DNA of 64,000 nucleotides from Rotaria socialis (GCA_905331475.1 CAJNYU010001438.1:203411-267410), one strand, 5' to 3'; shown: positions 49,129 to 62,455, counted from the stretch's first letter. The notes: generated by a model from the letters alone, not told the origin. Program-made: numbers and translations.

Positions 49129-50483
49129 TTAACATATGTTATAGGGTCGTTTCCATTGGTGTCCAGTAATTTGATAAATACCTCGACAATATAAATAGAG
49201 TTGATTGAATTGACCTATTAAATAACGTCGCCGACTTGCCCATTCACTAAAACCACTCCGAGCCATAATTAATGTATCACATTCGCCAAGAACGTAAAAA
49301 TCTGAAATAACTTTAAGAAAGCCTGTACATCGCTCATCAGATGAATACAATGACGATAGACGATCAATATGAATGATTGGACCAGGAATAGATATTGATT
49401 GATTTGTTGTATTATATCTATCAAGAATATCTTGATTTACTTTCATCGAATCACTTGTTATAAATATCATTGAATTGTTATTGATTGTTAGATTTTTATC
49501 AACAAATTGAATCATATCTTCAACCATTGTTTCACGATAAGTACGAATTTCATCATAAATCATTGTAGGATTTTTGCCAATACGTATATGTAAACAAATT
49601 AATTGTTTCTTAACTGATTTATTATTATTTAATTTGATTAATAATTGATCAACCATAGTCATTACATGATCTGCTGGTCGAAAAAGAATTTCATAGAGAA
49701 GTGGAAATAAACGAGCTTGTGTAGACTCAATAGATGATATGTTTAATAAACGAACTATATTTTGTAGATACTTATTAGCTAATGCAGGTGTTACATAATC
49801 ACTAGCTGTTTCGATTGAAATATCATCAAATTGTGACCATTCGATAAGGAAATTTGTTGAAGAAATTTTTTCATACATTTTTTGTTTTAATTGTTTATCT
49901 ACTGTAGCTTCTATATATAATGTTTTGCGATTCGATTTACTAATTTAAGAAAAATTATTTTCCATTAAAATATGTTCAATTAAGTGCAAATAGAAAAATA
50001 ATTACTCATATTCAATTGGTTGCCAATCATAAAGATTTGGTATTAAAAATTTTGTTAATTCACATGGATAAGGCATATCAATGTAAAATCTTCGTTGAGT
50101 AAGTACAGCTAAGATAAATGTCGATGTTATACCACGAAGTCGATCACCCCCTTGAAAAGAAAACTTAATATTATTATTTATTTCAATTAAAATACGATCT
50201 ATTGATTATATTTACATCCGCCACACCATTCTCGGCATCGATATGTTATTGATTGAGACTGATTTGAAGATGATCTATAGAGTAACATGGAAAAATTAAC
50301 ATGACTAAATTGTTGGCGAAGTAAATGTAAACGTTTATTGATTTTATTTGATAGAATATTTTTTGAATGTACAATTAGATTTCTATTTATTGAATGTAGA
50401 CGATAAATCAATGTACTGATGCCAATAGTGAAAATTAATATCACAAGAAAACGGCAAGAACGAAGATATCTCATTGTGCACAT
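49129..50483 (-). CDS. Type II membrane fucosyltransferase-like (GT-B) protein
   Basis: Exons 50483-50216, 50150-50006 and 49939-49129 with introns of 65 and 66 bp; phases match and give 407 residues. A signal-anchor (RFLVILIFTIGISTLIY) at about 11-27 follows a short basic tail. After the stem, the first splice creates CGGWGDRLRGI (residues about 87-97), the nucleotide-sugar-site motif of the alpha-1,6/O-fucosyltransferase group, and CLHIRIG (R257 in HIRIG) is the second hallmark of that superfamily. MIFITSD and a late GECDTLIMARSGFSEWA complete the pattern. It should use GDP-fucose in the Golgi; linkage and acceptor are unknown. It lies tail to tail with the cathepsin gene, 134 bp between stops. 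It is unrelated in sequence to the DxD protein at 17964-19181. Confidence 0.82.
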
Positions 50484-53400
50484 ACATATGAATGTCCTAC
50501 CCGGGCAACTATTATTTGTTTATCTGTTATCTTAGAAAGGTTATTCTTTTACTTTGTGTATTATCCAGATGGTAATTGTATCATCGTTGAGAAAATCATA
50601 CTGTAATGATAATCTTTCATAGAAACGCATTTAGTTCTGTTTAAATTATTCAATTTATGTCCTTAAAAAGAAAACTGTTTTCTATGCTGGTAAAAATATG
50701 AACGAATGATATAAAATTTGCATGTTCAATTGAAATCATAAAATGCAATTTTCTTTTCTTTTTTTCCAAATATTTGTTTCGGTTCACATTGAACAATTAG
50801 TTAGATTTTATCCCAACAACATTAGGATACACCAAAATTTCCTGCTATGCGTCTTCTCTAGTGTTCAACTACAGAACATTTTTAATAGAATATTTGTTTC
50901 TTTGCTTCAGCTCTTTTCATTTAATCCACGAGTAACTCGTTGAAAGCTCTTTCTTTTACACGTCAAATGGTATTTAGAAATACGTCACACGATTCTTCTT
51001 GACCCTTTCCTTTTACACGACGCTACAGATTTTCAAGTACAGTCAGAAAATACCCTCTAGGATTTTTTCTCAATTATGTGCTCTCAAAGAATAGTCCCAC
51101 TTCAAAAAATATGAATGAACAAATGGATTCTTTGAAAGCTCTAAATGATCCTACACTATTGTATCAAATTTCATTTCTTAGCAAGATACTTCAACCATTG
51201 TGATACTCTTGAACTTGGCGGAAAAGAACGATAAGGAAAATAGCGAAAGAAAGACAAAGAAAACTTCCATAAGTGGATATTTTCTTTTCTTTTTTTTCCG
51301 CTATTTTCCTTTTCGCTCTTTTCTACTAACACACCATAATCTTTATGAAAAAAGCAAAATTGGCCTTTTGTCTCTACTTATTTTCAATGGATTTCAATCA
51401 AAATAGCCAGAATTCGTAGCACAGTTCACGATATATATATATATACATGGATTATTGAAGCTTCGGACTACGTTTTATTTCATCGAAAAATAGAGCTCTA
51501 ACGAATATACATGTTTTGAATTTACTTAACTTTGTTTTCAGTTCGATTCTTATTTTATTTATTTTTCGGAACTATACAGTGCAATAATCTGACTATTATA
51601 TTTAAACAATTGAATAGATAAAATTGCTTCTTGTAATTAAATTGTACAGATGAATAGATACTATACAACCCTTCCAAGTGACAGTAGAGCGTAGCACACG
51701 TTTATATTTTGAACATTGTAACCAAAAATAAATATACCGTTCACAAATTTTCCTATGAAAAAATGTCTTCAAATTATGCGACATTCATCTTGAAAGATTG
51801 GTCAAAATTAATAAATGAACTGTGGGGCTCCATCACTTTTGTTCTGATGAAATGTGTGATAAGAATCAGACTCAATAAATAGCAGTGCTACTCCAAAGAT
51901 TGCAAAATAGAGAAGAAAAGACCTGTCAAGCATCTTTACAAATGGCTGTTCTTTTATTCAGAAAATATGCAACTTGAGAGTGTAAAAATAAAACATCATC
52001 TCGGCGAATTCTTTCATTTTTTTGTCAAAAAGTTTCTTTTTACTAATAGACTATAATCTGTATTGTTTATGAAGCTAACAACGATTTTATTTCGATTATC
52101 ATGAAAAAATTTTCCAGAAAATGGCTTTTGTAGAACCATGATCTAGTGTTGCGAGAATCGTGTTTGTTCTTCAATCTCAACGCTTTTAAGATAATTGACA
52201 TCAATGCAAGTCTAATAAGAGTAATATTGGCATGATGTAAAGAGAAAAATTGTTACTGACTGGAAATAGATTTATGGTAGATGATGGCATCAAAATTGGT
52301 AGTAATACGTCTTCAATAATTAAACTAAAGTGCCATGCGATGAATTTTTCAGCGAATAAACATATCAGACGGTATAGGAAAACACTACTTGAATCTTCAA
52401 AATATTTACTGTATTTACATAGATAAGCATTTATCTGAAGTCAGAGCTTCAATTTTTCATGACATTGATTAATTTTGTCAAAAGGATGTCATTGTGAAAC
52501 AAATATTAAGGAATTCTTGAAGACGTTTTAACAGAAAGAAAAATATCTCGACATCCTGCTTATTTAACTATTTCCATTTGTCATGCTAATCTGGAATATA
52601 AAAAAAGTTTAGTACCGTTGAATAAAATGTTCTCAATGGGCAAAAGATTGAAAAAATTTCTAGAATTATTTTCGACAGGTCTTGAAGTTTTTAACCTGTT
52701 TATTATATCATAAATTAATAACATTCATTCATTGGACGCTTTATAAATCTATTGAATTTTATTTAGATTAAAAAAAAACAAGAGGTTTGATTAATTTATT
52801 TCTCGAATAAATTATGTTCTATTTTTAGAATGCAAAACAAACTTAATCATAGTTAAAAGGAGTATTTACTAGAGCATGTTAATCGTTTGTTGACTAACTT
52901 ATTCATATGTCAATATCATGTTTCGTAATATTTCTATTTATAATTGATGTAAATCTTCTAGAACGATTGTCATTTATCAGAAAGGCATCATTAGCTCTGT
53001 ACTGTTTTTATTATAATTAAATAAGTAATCTCTAGTTTGACTTTAAGATATTTTTCTTTTTTTTTCATTCTTATTGATTTATAACTGTTCTAATCGATAG
53101 ATTTGAAATCAATAAAACTTATATATTTCCCTAAGAATATTCACATCATTCAGTCTATGAAAGATACTCAAAGTTCTACAGTTCATTTCAGTACAAGTCA
53201 CATGGTAAGATCACCTCGGACTTTTCTTTTGCTTGAGTTACGCGTTATTACTTGTACAAACGTTTGCGTAATATGGTTTTTTCTTATTTCTTTAGAAGGC
53301 TGACGTAAAATGACTCGTAATAGTATTGACTTCACAAGGAAAAACATCAATAAGAAATAGTTGAGTTAACTCAATCGGAGCTGTCTTAAATTATGCATCC

Positions 53401-54301
53401 TCGGATAAATGAAAACAAAATCACACCTAAAAAAACAAAAATGACCTGAGTGCATCGCGCATGTATAAATATACATTAGAGAATAATGACAAAATAAATG
53501 CATATTAGACGAATGTTAACTATAGCCTTACATGTTTTGTATGTCTTTTTGTATTGGCCGCGATTGACACGAAAGAAAACTGCTGATTTCCAATCAATAC
53601 AGTCGGAAATAGTTTGTTTTTCTTCTTTGTTTTTGTTGTTGTGACCTTAATCAGTATGACCTAATTTATTTATATACCATAGTCTTTGCCGGTTTCCTTT
53701 TGATGTACAACTATTCATCACAAAAGAATTAACAAGCATTGGTAATATAAACATTTCTTTTCTCGTTCGATTCTTCAACTATAAATATTATAGAAAAAGA
53801 GTTACAACTCGAGATGCTATCGAAGTAGATTGAGGTGCAGAGTTGTTCATTTATATCTATTCTATTTTTATATAAATATACAACATATTTAGCCATTTAG
53901 CTAGTTTTTTTGCATTAGATAGTAGACTTGTTTTTTTTGTGCCTCGATTTACTAATGGTATTATTATTCTTCAGAGAAATGCCCGTCTTTTAAACTATTT
54001 ATCAAAATTTTGTCACTTTCGACAACCACATGACACATATGCTACATTGACCACATTTATTAAATTGGTTTTTAAACAACATACAGAATAGAAAATATCC
54101 TATTGGCTTCAAACACACATTGCATATCTCGTTGAAGTATTATTCTTCTTGGTATTAATTCTAAATAGCTAAGTAGTATAGTTGACATGAAAGAAAGTGA
54201 ACAAAATGATAGAATTTTCAAAGCTATTTTCATTAAATGCTATACAGATTTATTTGTATTTTTTTTGTGTATATATGTAATATACTAGATAATCAATCTT
54301 T
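50484..54301. other. 3.8-kb gene-poor region
   Basis: Scattered frames of 60-70 codons (50743, 51200, 51602, 53103) without domains or splice partners. A TA microsatellite at about 51430 and an imperfect hairpin at 51219-51325 (AAGGAAAATAGCG mirrored by CGCTATTTTCCTT) were the only structures noticed. Confidence 0.5.
51219..51325. repeat. Short inverted repeat (hairpin)
   Basis: GGAAAAGAACGATAAGGAAA followed by ATAGCG near 51219-51245 is mirrored by CGCTATTTTCC, then TTTTCGCTCTTTTC near 51299-51325, with about 55 bp between. No coding content; probably a small foldback relic. Confidence 0.5.
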
Positions 54302-55681
54302 CTATCTGATGACCTGATGTACAGGATAAGATCTGATAGGTTTTATACCAGGATAATTTCGTTGTTTTGATTGACACACAGCTTGATAAATATTATGTTG
54401 TCCATTTTGTGCAGGCGACCGATGACGATCAGTAGAGTAACGATTTCGTGCAAAAGCTTTACGAATATGTCGTATATAAAGTTTACCAATACGTTTTAAT
54501 TCTAGACGAAATTGTCTTCCACTAACACAATAAATATAGAAATTTAATGAGCAATTTGCTAATATAATAACACTGACCAAATTGGCTAACAGCAAATCTG
54601 AAGTCGAAAAATATACCAACGATGTTACACTTGATGAAAGAAAAAATAGTAATGAATGTAATAATAAAACAACATTCATCCAGGACATCTTCCCAAATGG
54701 TACGTTTGTATTTGTATTTGATGAACCTTTCAAGCATACTTGTCTCAAAGAGCTTTGCCGCTGTAATTGTAGAGTTCTATCAGATAAATATACAGGTGAT
54801 GACGCTGGTGCTTTTGTTGATGAACCAGCTATTACAGGCATTGATAAAGTATTACTAGGGTTATATTGTTGTCGTCGTCGAACATGTGCTGTTGTTCGTA
54901 AAATGCATCCTATTATGCCTGCATTAAATAATGCAACTAACAGTGAGGGTATTAGTTCGGAAAATAAACATCGCAACGTATAATAATTAAGTCCAAATGT
55001 TAAAGCGTCAAAATAATGTCGCCACATGGGTGATACACTTTGCTTATCATATGTACATTTTGCTGATGAATTTGTTTCATTCAAACTAGAATAGTAGATG
55101 ATTTTTTTTAGTAAACAATAAGAGAAAATAAATCGGTTTTACTTAGATAAATTTGGTGCAAAGAAAAAGACAGTTGGACCTGTAACAATAGCAACCATGA
55201 TCAATGCGATTGTAATCATACATAAAAATTTATATTTTCCCAAAAAATGACATTTTTCACCTCGATTATAAAATAAATTTAAACGCGATGCTACATAGAC
55301 AAATCTTTCAATAACCCAAAAAACTGTAACCCATGCCGCAATTACACGAATTGATGATGATAAGCGATATATTTTACATGTCATCCAATGTAAATTAACA
55401 AGATTATCGGATAGCCATCGTCTTGTTGTTGAATGAAGTAAAAATGCATAACGTATAATACATATTAAATTAATTCCAAACGATGCTAATGCTAAAGTAG
55501 CATATGTTGAACAACAACGAAAACGACGTGATGAAAAAACGAGCAGACCAAGAAGATTACCAATAAAGCCAAGTACAAATAAAACAACACAAATCCAATC
55601 GATGGCAGTAATAACCAATGACATTGATAGTTTAGAAAGATATCTATATGATAGATAATAATATAAATTATGAAATAGCAT
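54302..55681 (-). CDS. Divergent rhodopsin-like G protein-coupled receptor
   Basis: Exons 55681-55143 and 55085-54302, with a 57-bp intron (GTAAAA donor, TTCTAG acceptor), in phase; 440 residues. Seven hydrophobic segments: TM1 about 24-48 with GN at 41-42, TM2 60-82, TM3 104-126, TM4 153-174, TM5 218-242, TM6 314-338 and TM7 346-367. C102 before TM3 and C190 in the second extracellular loop can form the class A disulphide. At the end of TM3 the DRY motif is ERF (125-127), TM6 lacks CWxP, and TM7 has SLNFYIYC where NPxxY is usual; this pattern is common in peptide receptors of the FMRFamide-like group. The third intracellular loop is long (about 70 residues) and Ser-rich. The ligand cannot be inferred. 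ATG codons at 55681 and at M20 are both possible starts. Confidence 0.87.
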
Positions 55682-56057
55682 AAAGCAAAAAAAAAAGAAA
55701 GTAGGATATATATGGGAAAGAAATAACAGTAGAGATAATAGTTATAGAACATTGGGGAAAAAATGAAGCCCTTTTATATTTTGTTCTTATCATCTAGGAT
55801 GTATTTAAATAGTTTTCTATAAATAAAAAAGAGTGAATGTCAAATTTATGCCTGATCAATCTCTTTTGGTAACATAGCAAAGAACATTAAAATAGTCGTT
55901 TTTTTGTTTTACAAAATCTGATGATATAGATAACTATCTATGATCTTGATTAGGTCGACTTACGTTTGAATATTTCACAAGGCAATGAAAGTAAATAAAT
56001 CTTTCGTACAAATCATTTATTCACGTAAAAAATAGTATCTTGAAAATTCAATTAGAA

Positions 56058-56290
56058 TAAATGCGGAAATATCGGATTCGCATCCGATTGTTACGTGTAC
56101 TGCAAAAACTGAGTCGATTTATATATGTTGTGAATAATTCTGAGAAAAAAATCCCTGTACCCCCCTCCCCCTCTCTCACGGATGGTCTGGTCAATAGTGA
56201 CAATTGGATGACGCTTTCAAAGGTTATCGTGTTAATGGCCGGACACACTGGCCGAATCTAGAATGAACTCGCGTTTTGAGTACACAAAAA
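56058..56290 (+). repeat. Dispersed repeat family, short copy
   Basis: Matches the outer blocks of the repeat at 3205-4135 in the same order and orientation, but lacks about 560 bp of its interior. Shared landmarks are ATAAATG, GGAAA and ATCGGAT at the left, then GATTTATATATGTTGTG, AAATCCCTGTACCC, GACAATT, GTTATCGTGTTAATGG, CCGGACACACTG and TTGAGTACACAAAA at the right. Confidence 0.7.
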
Positions 56291-57094
56291 AGAAATTAGT
56301 GATATTTATATGCGTACAATAATTTTTAAAGAGGTATCTTACAAATTGAAGAAAATGAATCTGAGACTATTGACCTTGATTGCCACTGTTTATTACTAAT
56401 CAAGAAAATATTTAACAACAGAATGCTCTTTAGAAATTTCTTCTGAATAAGAAAGCACGTAACTTAATAATAGAGATCGCTTTTTCCTCCGGATGTTTGA
56501 AAGTGCATTATTTGCTCTCGCTTTGTTCTGATGACAGCATATGCATTCACACATATACATGCATATGTGGGTGCACTCCAGTCTTTTCAGGTCTGGACGA
56601 AATCAAATGAGAAAAAGAAATTGGCGTTTCCGGAAAAAAAGTGACGCGCTTGTCACAACTGATTGGAATGAGCGGGATGTTTATATCGCCTTTAAAACAT
56701 CTAAAAGATGTTTTACGACGCCAAGAAGCTAACTGAAAACAAAATTTTCGAAATTCTTTGACATATAATTATTTACGGTTCAATATATATATATATATAA
56801 GGTAGGACATTGTTACTGCATAGATGGTATATTTAAATACTAATTTCTCGATTGTTTCTCTTATTATTAAACAAGAAAAAAACTGATAACAAGTCTAACA
56901 TGACAAACACAAATTACGTTGATACTAAGTGTATGGAATAGTATATATTCTAAAAATTTATTCATCTATGTTGTTCTTAATTATATTTTCTTGATGAAAT
57001 TCTATTAGATTTATCAATTAGTCGGATGAATAATTACAATTACTGTGCAACTCTCTTATGCCCATGCAAAAAAAGCAGGGATAAAATCAGATTA

Positions 57095-57300
57095 GAATCG
57101 ATTACCTTTTTGATTAAAAATCGATTATAATTAGCTGCAATCAATTATAATCGGAGAAAGCAGTTATTTCGCTGTACTAATCGATTATTATCGATTAAGA
57201 CTGATTGTGATCAATTCCTATTCCAGTAGTAATCGATTAAAAGGTGTACGATTATAATAGATTTTGATTAGCTGAAATCGGTTATAATCCATGTACCAAT
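57095..57300. repeat. Cluster of ATCGATTA-like motifs, left
   Basis: At least six copies of AATCGATTA or close variants (AATCAATTA, AATCGGTTA) occur within about 200 bp in both orientations. The spacing is irregular, so this is not a simple tandem array. Confidence 0.5.
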
Positions 57301-58609
57301 TTTTTCCTACTACTACGGAGTACAACAAACTTCAGTTGATTTTTATCTGTTTTTAATCAATCACAAATCAACTAACAGCGGATTCAAAGTAACTGTAATG
57401 GTTTGAAATCGACATCAGGCACATAATAACATCTCATCAATTACTTCCAGTACACTGATTTACAATCAGCAAGATTAGAGTTATTTTTACTTTCCTGAAA
57501 GTACTTTCTCAAGAATTTATTAGTATTATCTAAATTATATTATTCAGAATTTTTACGGTCGCAACAAAATATACTTCTACTTCCTTATTTTCTGCTAAAC
57601 GAACTGGTGATACTCCTCTCCGAGAAAAAGGAAGACATCAATGAAAACAATCGTTATCAAAACGAAAAACAAGTCTGAACATATTCCATTTGAATCAATG
57701 GAGCAAAAAAAAATGATTTAGTTTGACAACAAAATGTATCCTTAATATTCGTTTTGAAGCGAAAGGAAGAAATAGCGAAAAAACAACTCAGCTTTATATT
57801 AAAAGCAAACTCGTATCATAATCCAGGAATGTGGAGGTGTTGCGCAATCAATTATTTTTATGGGAAGTACTGTAAAGAATGTTACAGTTTTTTCTTTGAA
57901 AGGGGTTTGATGCTTCTGACTATCGTGTATTACATCAGATTTTCGATGCGATTTTCGAGATAATTAAATCGTTGTTTTAAATTCAAACCAGGTCATATAT
58001 GTTGAAATCGCGTTTTTCATGTGCATAAAGAAATTGGGCTCAGTATCGAATGTTTTGCCTTGTTCTTACACGTATCGAGTCTAAATAGGTTGTTACATTC
58101 TTTTTTAAATAACAAAGGTGATAGCTACTGATCTAGGATTGCCTGTGTATGCCGTTCATTACCAAGTACTGAAGTAATAATCTATCTTTCTAAATTTTCC
58201 AGATATCATATTTTTAAGATTTAAACCGTGATTTATTTTACACTGTTGAAATGAATAATCTTTAAATTATTATGATGGCCTTAACTTTAACTTTTATCAC
58301 GCAACATAATCACAAAAAATCATTACAAATGATTTTTTTCAAACGTTTTCTTAGTGAGTACGAAAAATCAATAAAGAAGTGACTTCTGATTGTGAAAGTT
58401 TTCAAAGCATGTTTTCTCAGCCTAGCTCGGTTTTGCTGGATTTTCGTAAACTATTCTGTTGAAAAAATTGAATAACTCCTAATTGAATTTTCAATTTAGC
58501 TATTTTAACCTGCATAAAACTCCATTCGCTATAATGAATTCAAAAGTAAAATTGATTCTAATATATTATTAGTAGTAGGAGTTTATTTTAAACTAACTAA
58601 ATCTCTATT

Positions 58610-58805
58610 ATTATAATCGATTCGAGAAACGAATCAATTTTTGTAGATTTTAAGTGAGAAAAAATAATAAAATACTGATGAAAATCGATTCTAATTGATT
58701 AATAAAAATCACAGATAATCGATTATAATCTTCAATTTAATCAGAAAAAATCATAATTGCTCTATTTTCATCAATTATTTGTGATGCGAATCGATTACAA
58801 TCAAG
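58610..58805. repeat. Cluster of ATCGATTA-like motifs, right
   Basis: A second cluster of the motif (AATCGATTCG, AATCGATTCTAATTGATTA, AATCGATTATAATC, AATCGATTACAATC) about 1.3 kb from the first. The two could be the ends of one element or a shared low-complexity family; I could not align them as clean inverted arms. Confidence 0.45.
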
Positions 58806-59511
58806 AATTTAGTTACACATAAACGCAGATGATACCCATGTAAAAATTTTCCGCAAAAAATCACCATATTTTATGAAAATATGTTGACGATAAATTGCAC
58901 AACTTCTAATTGATAAATATTGATTTTCGGGGCATTAAAACTACTATGTACATAAATTTGCCGAGTAAAACTGTTTCACGTGTTTCTCCGTAAGTAACAG
59001 GAAGAGGTGCGCTGTTTTAAAAAAAATGTTTTTTTCTTCTTGCAGTTAAATTGTGAGTGATCCAATGCTTGCTGCCAAGGTTGTGTACACTCATTTTTTA
59101 TACTCTTTTTTCCTCCTTGGAGTGAAATCGAAATTTTATCCAACATAGCTACGACAAGTTTCTTTTTACATTTCTATCAAAACCTATCGTTAAATAGAAT
59201 TAGCATAGCTTCGCCGACTCCAACTTCGCCAAGTAAAATTCTTGACCGAAAAATATCGAATCAAATTTGATCCATTCTAGATATAGAATTTTATCACAAC
59301 GAACTACTTTAATAGTAACTTGATTAATTAACCCCATCTGACTTGGTAACCATCTGAGTTGGTAGCAAACTGAGTTGATTACCCGCACTCACACCCTCAA
59401 GAGTCGACAAAGCAGGAATTTACCGTTAAATATATTACTAGACTTACAAATAGATGATGGCTTAACATGGCGAAGCTATAAAAGCAATCAAATCGTTTTG
59501 TTTCTATTAAT

Positions 59512-59901
59512 ATGATTTCAATTTCTCGACGACTAATAACTACTTTAACCCTATTTATAATTTTACTTTTACTCATCATTACTGTATGCCGAATTCCATT
59601 GAAGCATAATTCAAGAAAATTTTTAATTACGGTAGTCGACTATCGTCGGAATCCGATATCAAATATGTCGGTTCGAATCACTGCAGCTGAATATCATGAT
59701 CAAGAATCTTACACAAATAAGCTAGGACAAGCGATGTTTTATCTGGAAAATGATCTTAGCAATATGGATTATTTGTATTTAACAGTCGATGATATAAACG
59801 AAAAATTTTTACTCGTCAATGAACAATTAACAATAAGACTCAAGAATATTAATCAAGATACCGGGGAACCATATGACGAGGAAATGTTTAAATTTAATTA
59901 A
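59512..59901 (+). CDS. Small membrane-anchored protein, possibly beta-sandwich
   Basis: A 129-codon frame with a normal-looking start: a short basic tail (SRR), then a strong hydrophobic segment at about 9-26 (TLTLFIILLLLIITVC), which is a signal-anchor or signal peptide. The remaining 100 residues alternate hydrophobic and polar positions (KFLITVVDYRRNPISNMSV, then LGQAMFYL), a pattern seen in transthyretin-like or carboxypeptidase-regulatory beta-sandwich folds; this fold reading is a guess. No introns. It stands alone in a gene-poor region. It could be a real short gene or a fragment of a larger one; no upstream or downstream exon was found. Confidence 0.5.
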   Translation: MISISRRLITTLTLFIILLLLIITVCRIPLKHNSRKFLITVVDYRRNPISNMSVRITAAEYHDQESYTNKLGQAMFYLENDLSNMDYLYLTVDDINEKFLLVNEQLTIRLKNINQDTGEPYDEEMFKFN

Positions 59902-61153
59902 ATTTAAACAGAGGAAAAAGCTCTGATTTGTATTTCAGCACATACATTATTCTTTATCACAGTTGTAGTTATTTTTTGTGAACATACACAGTGACAAATA
60001 CAATATGCTATGTTGATCGGGTAATTACTGACGATCTTCTCAATTATACGCGAATAATTAATGAATAAAGTTGTTCATTAAAACGAGCAAATAATTTAAA
60101 TCTGCGTAAACAGAATATAATAATTAAAAATGTTTGTTCGTTATACCCTCAAATTTACTAAATAAAAGAGACGACGCATATGAATTTGATAAGATGATAT
60201 TATACACCACGTCTGTTAAAAAAACACCACGGAGTAAATCTGAAGGTATTATGCTAAGTTCTGTAGAATAATTACCATTAGGTCAAGTTAAAAGTACTCG
60301 AGATGATACTTGAATACTGCATAGTAGACTTAAGAAAACTTTCTTTGTAATAGATTAAGTGACAGCCAAAGAGAATGTTGTATGTTTGCGTGATATTTGA
60401 TTACATCTCAAATAGTAATCTAATAACCAAGTTATAATAAGACCTGTTTGGTTATGATATGTAGTGACTTAGTTTAGCTCTATCGCAAGAATAATATAGT
60501 AGCGATGTATCAGTATCAATTATTTTCAATAGTGATACTAATTAGCATTAAATCTCAATACCATATTACTATTGTGCCACGTCTAACAGTAACCGTCACA
60601 CATTAGAACACAACAAGTCTCATGAAAACTCTACTATTACATTCTTATGTATAAGTCGTAGTCATTTATCTTTCTGGCAATTTCGTATTCTTATGAAATC
60701 TAGTCACTCTAGATTTACTTGAATTCAGATATCGAATGCATTTCGTTCTCATTAACCTATAACAGTAAAACAGCTAGTTTTGTTTTGATGCAATTCTTAA
60801 TTACGTCTGGTTCATTTTTAGTGTGTGAAGATTTCCTAACTGCATTTGAATTGTTATAATATTGAAATATATACTCTGATTTTAGATTCGAAGGAAATGA
60901 AAAGTCAGTAACATTCATCAGATTGTGATTATTCAAAGAAATCAAATGCAGTTGAAGAATTTTCACATCGTACAAATGAGACAGATATAATTAATTATGC
61001 GATTGATAACATCGACTGTATTACAATGATAGGTTACCGGTAGCACAATAAATTTGATGTGTAAATCGACTAAATAGAGAGCGATTGGTGCTCATAATAA
61101 AAAAAGAAAATTCCTGAGTTAACACATCAGTCGACATGAATACAATAGTATAC

Positions 61154-61560
61154 TAACGAGGGAATATTCTCAAGTGATTCGCACCATTTCGGTTCATCTT
61201 TTGCTGGCTTGTAGGGTCGGTCATAGTATATGAAATACCTGAAAGGGTTCGTGCCATTGCGGGTCGGTTTCAAAGTTATGAGCGGAAAATGTGTTACAAT
61301 AGACGATGCCACCTTCTATGTGCTATTTTTTTCTTCTTTTCATATCTCAACCAGAAGATGATTTTCCCCATAGATATTTCTAATACGGATATTCCTCAAC
61401 TTTTTCGAACGAAAAAAGTTTCGAGAAGTATGTTTGAGCTACCTGGTCGAAAGAACGAAACATTAATGAATAGATAGTATGTCATATATATGATGAGCCC
61501 TACAAACCAGCAAAAGATGAATCGAAACGGTGCGAATCACTTGGGAACGTTCCCTCGTAA
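61154..61560. repeat. Inverted repeat with arms of about 65 bp
   Basis: The left arm (61154-61218) read on the minus strand and the right arm (61495-61560) on the plus strand share CCCTACAA, CCAGCAAAAGATGAA, CGAAA, GGTGCGAATCACTTG, GAA and TTCCCTCGT, with about 275 bp between. Both arms translate in the same phase to similar peptides (PYKPAKDEPKWCESLENIPS against PYKPAKDESKRCESLGNVPS), with most differences at third positions or conservative. Confidence 0.7.
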
Positions 61561-62455
61561 GAGAAGGAGAACGTGGAAGAATTCTGCTCACTGGCGTATT
61601 ATATTAATATGGCCGATACTAAAATATCAAAAAAAATGAGGGCCTTATTTTTACTATAACTACATATTAAAAAAAACGTTTCTTGCAGCTAACTATACAA
61701 CATTGAAGCGTTCCCATCACTGATTTTGAACTGCTATAAATAAAAATAATGGAACTAGTATAAGAGAATATATTTACAGAAGTCAATGGTGTTATTTTAT
61801 GAACTATTTTCCATATAAATAATTAGAATATGGATACTTATAAGTTTAGAAGTCTAAAGTAAATCATAAAAAAAGGCATAAATCACGCATCACTGATGAA
61901 TAATAATGATACTTAATTGAAACCGAATATGTGTACATAATGAATTATCAAACAAATAGTCAGCTTAACTAGATCAGCCCTATGAAACAATAAAATCTTC
62001 TCAGTTTTCTACAGAGTAGATAAAACTCATTTTGATTATTGTAGAATTAATTCCTCTAGTCACGTTCGTACAACATGAAAAGACAGACCTTCGTGCAAAG
62101 TATATTCTGAATGCTTATTTTTTTTTTAATTAGTCTTTCATAGTGAAGATGATATTGCTTTTGGCCAAACAACAGCATTAAAAAACACTCATCGAAGGAT
62201 TTCTTCTCTTGCGCATCTATTAGCGCCTACTGCATTCTTTTTGTTCTCAAATTATTAATAAAAGAATTGTCATACCAGGATATGATATTGGCGTTATTTT
62301 AAACATTGAATAGTAGAAAAAATCATTGCCCTAAAGATTTAATTAATATTCTTGTGCAAAAAGTAATATAAGTAGAAATAATGCTTAAGAATAAGATTTT
62401 GTTACACAATAACAGTACTATAGACAAGTACAATGCATAGAAATTTCTTATATAT

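Larger units (their letters stand above)
55682..59511. other. 3.8-kb gene-poor, repeat-bearing region
   Basis: No gene recognised. Contains the short copy of the dispersed repeat (56058-56290), a TA microsatellite near 56787, and two clusters of an ATCGATTA-like motif (57095-57300 and 58610-58805). Frames such as 57754-57963 have no support. Confidence 0.5.

Noticed and set aside
53103-53303. 66-codon frame in the 3.8-kb gene-poor region
   Set aside because: Isolated, no splice partners, no recognisable motif.
54582-54983. 133-codon plus-strand frame
   Set aside because: Antisense to the GPCR exon, which has membrane segments and a clean splice join.
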